Shown here one piece after another: positions 44,492 through 55,733 of a stretch of DNA of 64,000 nt. The position numbers and the translations under genes were made by a program. The DNA is taken from assembly GCA_910589415.1 (NCBI GenBank), contig OU342636.1, forward strand, positions 4,384,437-4,448,436, read 5' to 3'. This stretch comes from Malachius bipustulatus (taxonomy: Eukaryota > Arthropoda > Insecta > Coleoptera > Melyridae). The notes beneath the pieces were generated by a model that ran no database searches, was not told the DNA's origin, and saw only the letters and a program-made list of their open reading frames with translations. The number at the start of each line of letters is the position of its first letter. The first letter of the stretch is position 1.

Positions 44492-46519
44492 CTGCCGTGG
44501 TTAATGAAAACGCCGTATCTACAAAAGCAGTGTTTTGAGAAAAACGACATTTTGTGTTTTGGTTTATGCCATCATCAATTTCAAAGTTGTAAGAACGGTT
44601 TCACCGTTACATATCTAAATACAGTTTTTAGCAATCAATGGTGATTGTTGGAAAAAATAAAATTTGACATTAAGATGACATTTGTACTTACGGCATTAAG
44701 AGCTATTAAATGTAACAGCAATGTTTATTTAAAATGCCGTATCTACCAATTTTAATAGATACGGTTCGTTAACCTAACATACCTAACATTTGATAGGTAC
44801 ATTATAACCTCTATATACCGTATAGTGATTATAAAGAATCTGTTAAGGTACATATATTTGCTAATAACAATTTATTATTCTTACCTTTCAATCCAATGAC
44901 TGCCAATGATTGTAAAATATGAAAAATATTTTATAAAAAAATTTAAAAAAAAAATTCTAAAACATTTTATTTTATAATTTTTTTAATTTTTTTATATAAA
45001 AAATTTAATACCAAGTAGATAAACTTTAACGACTTTTTAAAGTTAAAATTTAAGGAAAAAGTAATAATTAAGTCAGTATTGAAAAGAATCAAAAGATGTT
45101 TTTATTTAATTTCTAATACAATCTTATTCGTATTCTATTAGGTTTAATAATATTTGTAGAATTAATCAAAATTTAAGATATTTTTCTAAATGAATACTAC
45201 TTTCAAAAACTAATTAATTAACAAAAGTAGGTAGGTATATATTACCATTGTAAATGTAAATTCAAACATAATACAGGATTAGGTATTATTATATACCTAG
45301 TAAGCAGTAACTATAATAATTACTCATCACCGTCATCACCCAAACAGTTGTCATTGCGAGGATTTTCTGAAATTGGTAGCTCTTTCCAAAAAGGTAACCT
45401 ATTTGCAGGTATAATTCCCGAGAGCTTGCTTAGTATCATATTTTTTCTTTCTTTTTGTATACCACGTGGTATTCTAAGAGGCTCGGGTAATGGTACACCA
45501 TTTTTAAATGCTTTTGTGGTCAAAAAGTTTAAAGTTGTAAATGGACCATCAAAGTCGTTTTTGTATTGACAAGTATTATAACCTCTTGTAAAACTTACGT
45601 GTACCATCGACTTCAGGTACGGCCTTGGAGTAGTTCTAGTTAATTTATATTGTGATGTGCAATCAGGAAATGTATAAAAATCTGACAATTCCATAACACC
45701 AACAACTACATTTCTTGAATTTGCATTTTTGACACTATCTACGAAGTCTTGAAAATCTTAAACCTTACCCATTTTTTTTAACGAATGCTCTACTTGGTGG
45801 TGGAATGAGTCAACACTCATGAATGTGTGGCCTGGTTCAAAAAACTTTAAATCAATTTTTTCTGCAGATATGCTATCAGAATTTACAATGTGAAGGAAAT
45901 AGCAAAACAACCCCCAATTTTTATTCTGCGCGCTGCAATTATCTAACCAGAATGTAAATTTGTTAACATCTCTATTTAATAATAAACATTTATGAAACGC
46001 GCTTGTAGTGTCAGAATAAACTCTTAATCAATAATTATTATTCTAATTATCCAAACTCCACTAAAATTGAATCACAAATCCGCATCGAGTCACTTATAAA
46101 CGCGGATACGGTCTCGGTTGTCACCATGCGCTCGCTCAACTGGCTGGTCCGTTTTGCCATTCCTGCTGCAAAAACTGAAGATGACCGGTGTTTTTACGTA
46201 TAAAATGTGGTTTACGGTAAGAATTCATTGTTAGAAATGACAAGAATGCCTTAAGATTCTAACATGTTTTGCCGTAACTGCTCTTAAGAGAGTAGATACG
46301 GCGGTTTGAATTATAAATGTGGTATACGGTAAAAACTCTTAGTAGAAAGCGACCTGAGGGAATATACGGCAAAATAAAACCTTTAATAATATGTTTATGA
46401 GTGAAGATACGGTAATCTAGCTAGCAGCAAAAGATGCGCAATGACTTAATTTATTAGAATATGCCGTAAGTGAAAAATCGTAAAAATGTCGGTTACGGCG
46501 TTTTCATTAACCACGGCAG
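44492..46519 (-). mobile_element. DNA transposon carrying a DUF7869-like gene (TIR 26 bp, TSD TATT)
   Basis: Perfect 26-bp inverted ends starting CTGCCGTGGTTAATGAAAAC (44492-44517, 46494-46519) are flanked by TATT on both sides (44488-44491, 46520-46523). Length 2028 bp. Both subterminal regions repeat short words 'ccgtatcta', 'gatacgg' and 'tacggtaa' (for example 44514, 44733, 46290, 46330, 46405, 46460), as transposase-binding sites often do. The only gene is the minus-strand DUF7869-like frame. The combination of TIR, TSD and single gene points to a cut-and-paste element. I cannot match the ends to a known superfamily. Confidence 0.82.
45320..46022 (-). pseudogene. DUF7869-like RNase H-fold protein, C-terminal part, broken
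   Basis: Minus-strand reading gives FTFWLDNCSAQNKNWGLFCY, then FFEPGHTFMSVDSFHHQVEH. After a stop following KKMGKV comes NSRNVVVGVMELSDFYTF and an open tail to a stop at 45320 (FKNGVPLPEPLRIPRGI, LSGIIPANRLPFWKELP, ending in an acidic GDDGDE). The LDNCxxQNKN and GHTFMSxDSFHxxVE blocks are hallmarks of the DUF7869 family, widespread in insects and often suspected to be transposon-derived. An upstream stop near 46023 cuts the 5' part. Catalytic roles of the Asp and His are inference. Confidence 0.72.
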
Positions 46520-46523
46520 TATT

Positions 46524-47406
46524 GCGGCCACCCAAATGCGTGAAAGCATTTTTGTTGTCATTGAAATTTCCGGGAAATTTTATCATAGTAAGTCAGACTT
46601 TGTTCAGTTGCGTGAATAAATAAAAATATTTGAGATATCTATTTTTTCTTTAACAATAGAATATTTTTTGACATCGATCCTGGCGTTAATGGTTTAAAGT
46701 TAAAATTACCTACACAATTAAATTTTGCCGCTCACATTTGGATGGTCGCGACTTACACATAGTATTATTTTTTAGCATTAACTTACCTTATCCTAGGTAC
46801 TTTATTGTCTGTTATCTGCTATTATTCCACTGCAAAAGTAGGTACAAAATATACTATCACAACACAACACACAACACAGAGAAAAGAAACCAATAATGTA
46901 GGTACTTTTGGATTTGGATAAAACAACAGAGTAGTTTTATTTTATTTCTTTTGTCACTGCTGCTCACTGCTTTCAGAATTCCACTAATGGAATGGCACTA
47001 ATTCCAGAGCACACCAGCTGCGAGATTCCGCTTCAAGAAAACGTCGTCTACGCTGGGAATCAACATGGCGGCTGGTTGCTGCTACGAGTTGCTACGAGTG
47101 CTCGTACAGTGAGAGAATCTTAGATGAGGTAAGCCTCAGGATAACTAAAGTCTTGTAGCTCACTACTTATCTGCCGTCAGTGTGACGTCACTAGGCTGGG
47201 TTAAGCGTAAACGGTTCCAAGTAAACAAACCGTTCACGTGGCCGTTGTTGTCAGTTGTCGTGATTTAGTTGAAGTTTTAAGTTCACGTGGTCCTGAAGTT
47301 TGACTTATTATTGAGGTTGTTTTCATACATTGGCCTGCGATCGCCATCAATTGAATTGAACCAAATCATATTCTAGGTTTCCATGGAGTTCGAGCCGTTT
47401 GGCGGT
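46524..47406. other. intergenic; short segment shared with 59222-59272
   Basis: About 45 bp at 47018-47062 (containing 'gagattccgcttcaagaaaa' and 'cgtcgt') is the inverse of 59222-59272. The rest shows no gene. Confidence 0.5.
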
Positions 47407-47727
47407 AGTTTAATGCATATTGGTTTTTTATGTCGTTCGGTATGAAATAAATCAAGGAAACTCAAAATTAATAACATTAAAAAAAAATCAAAAATTTTAT
47501 TCTTTTTCGAAAAAAAAACTTTTCATACCGAATATCATAATTATGAAAAGTAAAAAACCATACAGCAAATAATATGACTTCATAATAATGTAATTGGGTG
47601 AATTTTTTTTTGTTTTTTCCGCAAAAAAAAAACACAATTCTTGAAAATTTTATTTTTTCGAATGTTAATAATTTTTGGTTTCCTTGATTTATTTTATACC
47701 GAACGACATAAAAACCCAATATGGCGG
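47407..47727. mobile_element. foldback element H (ATGTCGTTCGGTAT arms)
   Basis: Arms of about 80 bp: 'atgtcgttcggtatgaaata' near 47429 is mirrored near 47685-47707. Minus-strand frames over it are repeat artefacts. The right arm merges into dispersed repeat copy 2. Confidence 0.8.
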
Positions 47728-48005
47728 CTATAAGAAAAACAAAAGTTGGCTATGAAAACTCGAGATCTAGTCGGCTTTGAAAATTTTTGTACTGTCAAGT
47801 GGATAGCTTTTGACGACTTATGTAAGCCTACAAAAAATAATTCATTATTTCCCAATAATAAAAAAGATATGGTTAAAATAAGAAATTTTGATTTTTCAGT
47901 TTTTTGAGGATATTTCAGCAATGACTGGAAATATTCAAAGAAAAAATTCAGATTCTCATTAAGCATTAAGTTGTGCAACTTTTCTCTAATTTAACAGACC
48001 GTGTA
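47660..48005. repeat. dispersed repeat, copy 2 (AATATGGCGGC family)
   Basis: Collinear with 475-812, including 'aatatggcggc.ataagaaaa' and the 'cttttctctaatttaac' end. Confidence 0.7.
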
Positions 48006-48752
48006 TATCTTGCCGTTTCCCAGATCTCCATGTACTGCCACTTAAACTTTTACACACTGTATATTATGGGTTGCCTAACCTTATTTTAGGGATAACTTTC
48101 TTAGACTATATTAATAAATTTTTAATATATTTTTAAATTTTTTTTATTTAATAGTCAAAGGATAACTTGCTTTTGACAAGTGAGAAATTAATTTATTGAT
48201 AAACAAAATGTTTGTTTATTTATTAACGATCAGTAAGCTAAAGCCCTTTAAATTTTACAAAAAAACATTTCATATTTTTCAATGCATACTATCCCAGCAA
48301 ACATTCTGTGACATGTTACATGTTGTGCATATCGCCTCTGAGTGCGAAAAGGATGTCTCTTGTATACGTGCATCTGATGTGTCTGACACATCCTCTTGAG
48401 ACATATTTGGCGTTGTAACAGTAGCACCAGTACAACACATCTCGGCGATGTCTCCCGCACACTATAACGAGGCATACCTTTGTCCTTTGTGTTTTATGTG
48501 GTAACTGGCGTCAGACCACTCACAACTCACAGCCAGTGTATGTCGTTTATGTCTCTGTGTCAGTGTTCCAAGTTTGAGAGTTCCTGTATTCTAATCAGCT
48601 AAATTTTATCCAAGTTTCACCGATCAAATATCAGAATAACACCATCTAAAAGTAATTTGTGTGTTAATTCGCGCATGTTTTCACTAAGTGACTGTTAGCA
48701 GTGTTAGCTGTGTTATTATTTTTTTCTTCAATAGCAAGTAAAGACAGAAGAT

Positions 48753-49067
48753 GTGAAAGCCACTAAGGTCGTGGTCTTCATTCCTGCAGACACACCAGGC
48801 CTCGAGGAACCAACAAAAGCCTTTCGTCTGTTGGAAAACCAGAATCTGGGCATTAAAACAGACGAATGGTCTATCATCAAACAGCACAGGGAGAGGGACG
48901 GTAAGGGTACCACACTTGTGCTGTGGATTGATGAAGAGTCTCTGAAGGCTCTCGCCGGAAGGGGGTACAAAGCGTACCTCGGTTTTGGTGAGGTAACCTT
49001 CAGAGTGATGGGAGGAAAGAACACACCCTGCAATGCTGCGGGCTCTCCAGATCAACCTGCAGCATAG
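48753..49067 (+). pseudogene. LINE ORF1, C-terminal DUF4780-like domain
   Basis: About 105 residues remain: KVVVFIPADTPGLEEPTKAF, LENQNLGI, LVLWIDEESLKALAGRGYKA and FGEVTFRV, the pattern of the RNA-binding DUF4780 domain that ends ORF1 of many insect R1-type LINEs. The N-terminal part and start codon are lost by 5' truncation. The stop at 49065 lies 35 bp past the ORF2 start in another frame, so ORF2 would be reached by frameshift or reinitiation. Confidence 0.78.
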
Positions 49068-51543
49068 CAAAGCTGCCTCCGCATCTCTGTGCAGACTTCT
49101 AGCTGCCGGAGATGTAGACGTAGCCCTAATTCAAGAACCTTGGCTGGTAGCCGGCCGCGTAGCAGGTTTAGGAGCAGCCAGAGGTAAGATCATTTACAAT
49201 AGGGCCTACGGTAACAGCAGAACATGCATTTACGTGAAAAACGAACTAAAAGTCCTGGTTATAACACAATTATGTTTCAGGGACTTGACCACAGTAATAC
49301 TGAAATATCATATGGATGGGGCAGCCAAGGAGCTTGTAGTAGCTTCATTATACCTACCATATGACTCCACCAGTCCTCCTCCGTCACAGGAAATGGAACT
49401 ACTGGTTAAGTACTGCGAGGACCATAACCTCCAGGTCATCATTGGTGTCGATGCAAACTCCCATCACGCAGTGTGGGGCAGCAGCGACACAAACAACAGA
49501 GGTGAGTCACTGTTACAGTTTATGGTATCCAGGAAACTGGAACTTCTGAATAGGGGCAGGGAACCCACCTTTGTAACATCGAGACGGAAAGAAATAATTG
49601 ACATCACCTTAGCTTCCCCTCGTATCGGCGCCCGGGTAGTCAAGTGGCGTGTATCTGATGAACCGTCTCACTCAGATCACAGATACATTCAGCTGGAAAT
49701 CAACTCCGTTGATAAGACAGCAGAGCTGTATCGCAATCCACGAAAGACTGACTGGGCGAGGTACAGGGCGGAGTTGAGGGCAAATCTAACCAATGTCAAA
49801 AGCAACATTGCATGCATATACGATATCGAGGTAGCTACAGAACAACTCCAAGTAGCCATTACAACCTCATATCACAACAACTGTGCTCAGACACCCCGTC
49901 GGAAAGGTGGGGATGTCAGTTGGTGGAACCCCAAACTGGCGGAAATGAGACAGAAAACACGTAAGCTTTTTAACAAAGCTAAGAAAACAGGAAAGTGGGA
50001 CGAATATAAGACCACCATTACTGAATACAACAAGGAGATCAGATTTGCAAGAAGAGCTGCGTGGAGGAAGCTCTGTCAGGATGTGGAAACGACATCCGAA
50101 GGAGCAAGACTCTACAAACTCATGGCAAAAGATCCCCTGAACCCCATTGGTACCTTAAAAAGTAGCAATGGTAATTACACAGAAACCGGGAGGGAAACTC
50201 TTAAGGTACTCCTCAGAGCACACTTTCCGGACTGCAATGTAATTGAAGTGGAAGATGGCCTACACAACACTCTGGAAAACCTGAACCACAGGGTCACCAG
50301 GGAGGACTGGAGGACATCAAGACACATAATTACATATGAAAAAGTTAAATGGGCCATAAGCTCATTTGAGCCTTACAAGTCACCTGGCCCGGACGGGATC
50401 TATCCTGCCCTTTTGGAGCAGGCGAGTGAAGATCTCACGCCGGTGCTTTGCAGGATATTCAGAGCCAGTTTGGCACTTGGTTACATTCCGCTGGCCTGGA
50501 GAGAAATAAAAGAGGTTTTTATACCGAAACCTGGACGTAATGACTACGACGAGGCCAAGGCATATAGACCGATTAGTTTGACATCCTTTTTACTAAAAGC
50601 GATGGAAAAACTGGTTGAGAAGCATCTCAGGCAAACCTTTCTTACAGAGAGGCCATTAAGCCAGAGGCAACATGCTTTTCAACCAGGTAAATCATGCGAA
50701 TCAGCTTTGCACCAGCTAGTGATGAGAATTGAAAAATCACTAGACAACAAAGAAATTGCCCTCGGGGCTTTTCTAGACATAGAGGGGGCGTTTGACAACA
50801 CCTCCTTTAGCTGCATGGTATCGGCTGCTAGAAGACATGGCGTCAACGACACCACAACTAGGTGGTTGAGCGCTATGTTGGAAGGCAGAAGAGTCCAAGC
50901 AACTCTGTTTGGCGAGACGATGCGGGTCACCGTCACCAAAGGATGCCCACAGGGCGGAGTCCTATCTCCGTTGCTGTGGGACATGGTGGTGGATGACCTG
51001 CTCATCAAGCTAAATAACAAAGGTTATTATACCCAAGGCTATGCGGATGACATAGTCATACTGGTCATGGGGAAATACACTAAAACCATCTCAGAGCTCA
51101 TGCAAGGGGCTCTGAATATCGTGGAGCAATGGTGCCTCGGGGCGAAGCTTCGCGTAAACCCTGTCAAAACGGCACTGGTACCCTTCACCAAAAGAAGCAA
51201 GATGGAGGAATTAACCCCACCCATCTTCTTCAATGAACGGCTGCAGGTGAACGACCGGGTCAAATATCTGGGAATAACCCTGGATGCAAAACTGACCTGG
51301 AATCTTCACCTGCAGAAAGCGATAAATAAAAGTAAAATGGCACTGATGGCTTGTAGAAGGTCATTCAGTAAAACATGGGGACTGAAACCACGCATGGTAC
51401 ATTGGCTGTATATTGCCGTGGTCAGGCCCATACTAACATATGGCTGTCTAGTCTGGTGGCCAAAGATCGACCAGAAACAAGCCATTATGAAAATTCAAAG
51501 TGTTCAAAGGCTTGCATGCTTAGGCACTGGAGGCCATACTTGA
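49033..51543 (+). CDS. LINE ORF2: endonuclease and reverse transcriptase, 836 residues open
   Basis: The ATG at 49033 opens MLRALQINLQHSKAASASL. APE-type endonuclease, residues 1-220: catalytic Asn in QINLQHS, Glu in LIQEPW, GVDANSHHAVWG, and SHSDHRYIQLE near 210. RT follows: SPGPDGIYPALL, YRPISLTSFLLKAMEKL, catalytic Asp in AFLDIEGAFDN (about 581), GCPQGGVLSPLLW, GYADDIVILV (about 670) and VKYLGITLDAKLTW. All usual catalytic residues are present. A frameshift just before 51543 separates the RNase H part. Function: target-primed reverse transcription. Clade R1/LOA is judged from the ALQINLQHSK start and the domain order. Confidence 0.9.
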   Translation: MLRALQINLQHSKAASASLCRLLAAGDVDVALIQEPWLVAGRVAGLGAARGKIIYNRAYGNSRTCIYVKNELKVLVITQLCFRDLTTVILKYHMDGAAKELVVASLYLPYDSTSPPPSQEMELLVKYCEDHNLQVIIGVDANSHHAVWGSSDTNNRGESLLQFMVSRKLELLNRGREPTFVTSRRKEIIDITLASPRIGARVVKWRVSDEPSHSDHRYIQLEINSVDKTAELYRNPRKTDWARYRAELRANLTNVKSNIACIYDIEVATEQLQVAITTSYHNNCAQTPRRKGGDVSWWNPKLAEMRQKTRKLFNKAKKTGKWDEYKTTITEYNKEIRFARRAAWRKLCQDVETTSEGARLYKLMAKDPLNPIGTLKSSNGNYTETGRETLKVLLRAHFPDCNVIEVEDGLHNTLENLNHRVTREDWRTSRHIITYEKVKWAISSFEPYKSPGPDGIYPALLEQASEDLTPVLCRIFRASLALGYIPLAWREIKEVFIPKPGRNDYDEAKAYRPISLTSFLLKAMEKLVEKHLRQTFLTERPLSQRQHAFQPGKSCESALHQLVMRIEKSLDNKEIALGAFLDIEGAFDNTSFSCMVSAARRHGVNDTTTRWLSAMLEGRRVQATLFGETMRVTVTKGCPQGGVLSPLLWDMVVDDLLIKLNNKGYYTQGYADDIVILVMGKYTKTISELMQGALNIVEQWCLGAKLRVNPVKTALVPFTKRSKMEELTPPIFFNERLQVNDRVKYLGITLDAKLTWNLHLQKAINKSKMALMACRRSFSKTWGLKPRMVHWLYIAVVRPILTYGCLVWWPKIDQKQAIMKIQSVQRLACLGTGGHT

Positions 51544-52585
51544 CCTGCCTCCTCTTGACATTCATATTAAGAGCGAGGCACGATTGGGCGCCTACAGGCT
51601 GAAACAAAACAAAAACTGGGACAAACCTGGGAAAACCGGTCATTCCAGAATAACTGATATCATCGCAGATCCTATCCTGGAAATGCAATCCGATGGTATG
51701 AGTACTACGATATCATTTGTAAAACCATTCAAAGTTATAATGGACTGGAAAGAATGGCAACAAATGGAACACCTGTGCCTGAAAAAAGGGCTGGTCTGGT
51801 ACACTGACGGTTCAAAGACAGGGACAGGTACCGGAGCTGGAGTGCATGGGGTGGTCCCCGGATGCAATATTTACGTGCCACTGGGGACTCATGCCAGCAT
51901 CTTCCAGGCCGAAATAAATGCAATTAGGCTATGCGTTGGAGAGAATACCAGAAGCAACTAGCGAGGTAGGTAAATCTACATCCTCTCCGACAGTCAGGCT
52001 AGCCTGAAAGCCCTTGCAGCCTATGAAATCAGATCAAAACTGGTCTGGGAATGCCTACAAGACCTCATTGACTTAGCCAGGTGTAACGTGGTGACACTAG
52101 TTTGGGTTCCGGGTCACCGTGGGACGCCTGGTAATGAGGCTGCAGATCAACTAGCCAAGAAAGGCGCTGGGATAAACTACACTGGGCCCGAACCAGTGTT
52201 TGGCATCCCAAAGAACACTGTACGCGGGGCGGTGGCTCAGTGGATAAGAACACAACATAGAGCACACTGGAACCATATAACAGGAAACAAACATGGTAAG
52301 GTGATGATCAAGGAGCCCTCTCAAAACCTTGCCAGACAGATACTGCAACTAAATAGAATGCAGATCAGAACGGTGGTGGGTCTTCTCACAGAACACTGCC
52401 ACCTAAGAGTACACCTACATAAACTGGGGATATACAGAGAAGACCCAATTTGTAGACTCTGCAATGAAGAAGACGAGACAGCTTCTCATGTGATATTCGA
52501 GTGTCCAGCACTCGCACGAACGCGCTATGCGGTCCTGGGACCAATCAGTCCCGGGAGCCATCTAGCGGAAAAAAACCTTGGTTAG
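51544..52585 (+). pseudogene. LINE ORF2 C-terminus: RNase H and Cys/His finger, two frames
   Basis: Continues ORF2 after a frameshift. 51584-51961 has RNase H start WYTDGSKTGTGTGAGVHG (first Asp) and the second acidic site in IFQAEINAIRLC. Another frameshift near 51945-51961 leads to LSDSQASLKAL (third Asp) and VWVPGHRGTPGNEAADQLAKK (final His/Asp block) in the frame ending at 52585. It closes with the finger CRLCNEEDETASHVIFEC (C-X2-C-X8-H-X4-C). RNase H would remove template RNA. Confidence 0.87.
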
Positions 52586-52765
52586 CGGGCTGCTAAACCT
52601 TGTCAAAGGAACGGAGCTCTTCCTATCTAATCAAGGAGAATCTAAATGTGAGAAATACAATAAGCCCGCTGGCTTCAGTGTTTGGGACCTAATAAACCAT
52701 CTCTCACATTTAGTTAAAATACCAATACCAATACGAAAGACAGAAGATATTTTAATTTAATTTCC

Positions 52766-53519
52766 TCTTCCCGTCTGTTAAGGTAAGTTGTTATATCTGT
52801 AATTTTATTGATGGACTTTTACTTAAGACAATTTATTTACAGGGTAAATATACATGATGGCCAATAACTAACCGCCCCAAATACTACCTACCTGTGTAGG
52901 TACCTACGATTTGGTTTTATTGAATTTTTGAAGATGATTTGCTGTGCAGTATTCTTGGCTGATACAAAGAAATAACACTGTGTAATAGTACCACATTGAT
53001 TGGCACAGATATAAAAGGTATGTGAACAATCTATCCTTTTTTGAGTTTTCAAAATTTGCATTTTCAAAGAAATTACATATTTGCAAATGATTTTTTCAAA
53101 TAGTTAAGTTCTAGAGATAAAATTTGAAAATTTTGTGTGATTTCCAGGTTAAAAAACTGTTTTTTTTTTTTAATTCACGTTTCCTACATTAAACAAGTTG
53201 GTTTGAGTAAGAATAGAATTATCAAAAACAAATATAGGGCGTTCTTAAGTAAAAACTTCAGCTTTGATAGAAAATTTTTAATTGTGTAGTAAATCCAAAA
53301 TGGTTTTAAATTGTAGGTATTACGACCCTGATGTATATATTTGCAGGAATAAACTTTTTTTATGAAAATTCACTCGGTGCAGGTTGCCTAATATCAAACA
53401 TGAAGAAATTATTCTTTACTTATTATAATTATTAATAACTGTCTGTACTCTCGTTTTTTTTTTCGTAGAATATTGTTTCATTCAGTGTTTTTGTATTTTG
53501 GGTGCTTGTATTCTTTAAG
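52766..53519. other. AT-rich, nothing recognised
   Basis: AT-rich DNA downstream of the LINE with T-runs. No gene or repeat terminus identified. Confidence 0.5.
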
Positions 53520-53860
53520 TTGATTTTTTTTTTCTTCTAAATTTATCTGGGGTTAGGTTCTTCGATAAAAATATTATTTTTCCAAAAGATTTTTATAAAA
53601 AATTGAGACGTTTCGGGGCCGATTATTGGTCCCTTGTTCACTCATAAAATGTATAAAAATGTAAAAAACTTAAAAATAATACTTTAAAAAAGTATAATCA
53701 TTACAATAAAATTGATCGTAAAATACCTTTTATAATTATTTTAATTTTAATATATTTTTTTTTAATTATTTTTTTTTAATCTTTTGAAAAAAATAATATT
53801 TTTATCGAAGAGCTTTGAACCCAAAGAAATTAGAAAACAAAAATTCAACATAAAAAGAAG
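53520..53860. mobile_element. inverted-repeat element with hammerhead-like loop
   Basis: Arms of about 60 bp ('ttcttctaaattt', 'cttcgataaaaatattattt') are mirrored at 53770-53850. In the loop, on the minus strand, 'gggaccaataatcggcccc' is followed by GAAACGTC, the 3' half of a hammerhead core. The CTGANGA box is degraded. Confidence 0.6.
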
Positions 53861-55429
53861 GTTCAATAAAAATTATCAAATGTTTTCTTCAAATTGATTC
53901 CAACTTTGTACAGAAAAGTACTTACTTAATGTAATTTTTTAATGCCAAGTAAAGGTTCATGCATTTGTTGAACCATATGTTTCAGTTCTGTACCAAGTTG
54001 CAACCAATAATGTCTATTCAATCTAAAAAAAATGTTGATTGTCCTGAATTAGTAACATTTTGTTTCAGATGTAATTAGTGTCCCTATGAAGTTCCGTATT
54101 GTGGTAAATGACTGCATCACTCAAAGCAAGCTCATTCAAGCAAGAAGGAATATGAACTAAATATAGTAATTATTTTTGTGCTACTTTTCTACATTTTGAG
54201 TTTTTTTTATACCTCCTATATTTTAAGTCTTAATTATGTTTTTATACCTGCTATTTTAAGTTTGAATTCTCTGAAGTTCGAATTTTTAAAATTATTTTAT
54301 AAGCTTTTATTTTTTATTTTTGTTTATACATACTTATATTTAAATTTTTCAATATTTTTGTAATATTTAAATGCATGCTTTCTTATGCGCTTTTAAGTTT
54401 CAATTTTTTCCGGTTGTTTTTTTTTTTAAATATGTGATAAATTAGTACTTATTTTTTTTTACTTTAGATAGTTTTTTTTGTAATACCAGTATTTTGCTTA
54501 TGCTCTTTTAATTTTGAATTCTTATACGAGTTTTCTAAAATATTTATGTAGTATATTCTTATAATTTTTGTAAATGTTTTTATGTTTAATAATATTCATA
54601 TTATTATGTTAGAAGTGTTTTACATTTTTCAATAAATTATATTATTTTTATTATGTTTTGTGTGCATTAATCATTTATTATACTGTGTGTTCCCGGATAG
54701 GTGAAAAGAGTCTTATAAAAGATAAAAAGTTCTCGATTTGAATTTTAATTTTTTGGCGTTCAGCTCTGCTTGGTCAAAGACTTTTTTTTATTATTTTTTT
54801 ATTTTTTAATTATTGTCTTAGATTAGATTTTTTATTATTGTCTAACATACCTAACTATTTTCGTTGTGAAAAAACAAGTAAGTATGTCTTGGAAATTTTG
54901 AAAAACTTTTCTAGTTTTCTGTGAATTAAAAAAGTGTCATTTATTGGCAAATACGACAAAAAGTTATTTAAAAAGTTGTTTTTATTTTATAAATTTAAGG
55001 TCTTTATACCAAAATTTAAGGCTAAATATGATTTTTCATTTATTTTATGTTTATTTTACAAATAGGTAGGTACTTATATAAATTTAATTTTTTTAACAAA
55101 AATATGAAATTTGGTATAAAGACCTAAATGTTGATTCTTAACAACTTTTTTAAATACTTAACTTTTTATTGCATTTACATGAAAGAGACAGTTTACTCCA
55201 CTGAAAAATAGATGTTTTTTTTTTAATTTCCAATCCATGATTATTTTTCAAAGCCAAAATAATAATGTTAGAAATAAGTCTTTAATCAAGCAAAAAATTA
55301 AAATTCAAAATGGAAATTATTTATCTGTTATAAGAGTCGTTTCATTTATCTGCGGGGACAAACTCTATACCTACCTAGGATATATCCCGGAAAAAACCCT
55401 GAAGAATAAGTATGTCTAAGTGAGGTTAG
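53861..55429. other. very AT-rich, nothing recognised
   Basis: T-rich frames encode only Phe/Leu/Tyr/Ile strings. A fragment pair near 54990-55030 and 55090-55130 ('ggtataaagaccta' and its inverse) is a weak inverted repeat. No gene. Confidence 0.5.
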
Positions 55430-55733
55430 TACATTTCGTGCTAGACATATGTATCAGTAATGTGCTTAACATATTTCATCATGCTGTGTCAGACATGTGT
55501 CTATAGTGTGTGCTTGTTGATGACATTAATGTGTCTAGGAGACATGTCTGACATGTGTATCAGTAATGTGCTCAAGAAGTTTATGGGTGGAGTGTCAGAC
55601 ATGTGTCGCTAATGCTAGCAGGTTGCTGACATTACTCGTACTTGAGCACCTACCATGAACATCGTGAGCACTTTAATGGGGATGTAACATGCTACCACTG
55701 CTATGTGTATGCTACGTGCTTAGCATGCCCTAG
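55430..55733. repeat. degenerate GACATGTGTC repeat, subterminal
   Basis: Many variants of 'cagacatgtgtc' and 'agtaatgtgct', self-complementary and irregularly spaced, leading into the TGTTTGCTGGGA end. A similar texture lies at 48305-48475. Confidence 0.75.

Larger units (their letters stand above)
48735..52765 (+). mobile_element. R1/LOA-like non-LTR retrotransposon, 5'-truncated
   Basis: It holds the end of ORF1, an APE-type endonuclease, RT, RNase H and a Cys/His finger, in that order. In-frame coding of ORF1 begins only after a stop at 48732-48734, marking the truncation. The 3' end is placed at the 'attttaatttaatttcc' stretch. G/C content and codon use are clearly higher than the flanks, so it looks relatively young despite late frameshifts. 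Confidence 0.9.

Noticed and set aside
47694..47978. 94-codon minus-strand frame
   Set aside because: It lies on dispersed repeat copy 2; the other copy (475-812) does not keep the frame.
48684..49070. Minus-strand frames opposite LINE ORF1
   Set aside because: Shadows of the DUF4780-like coding strand.
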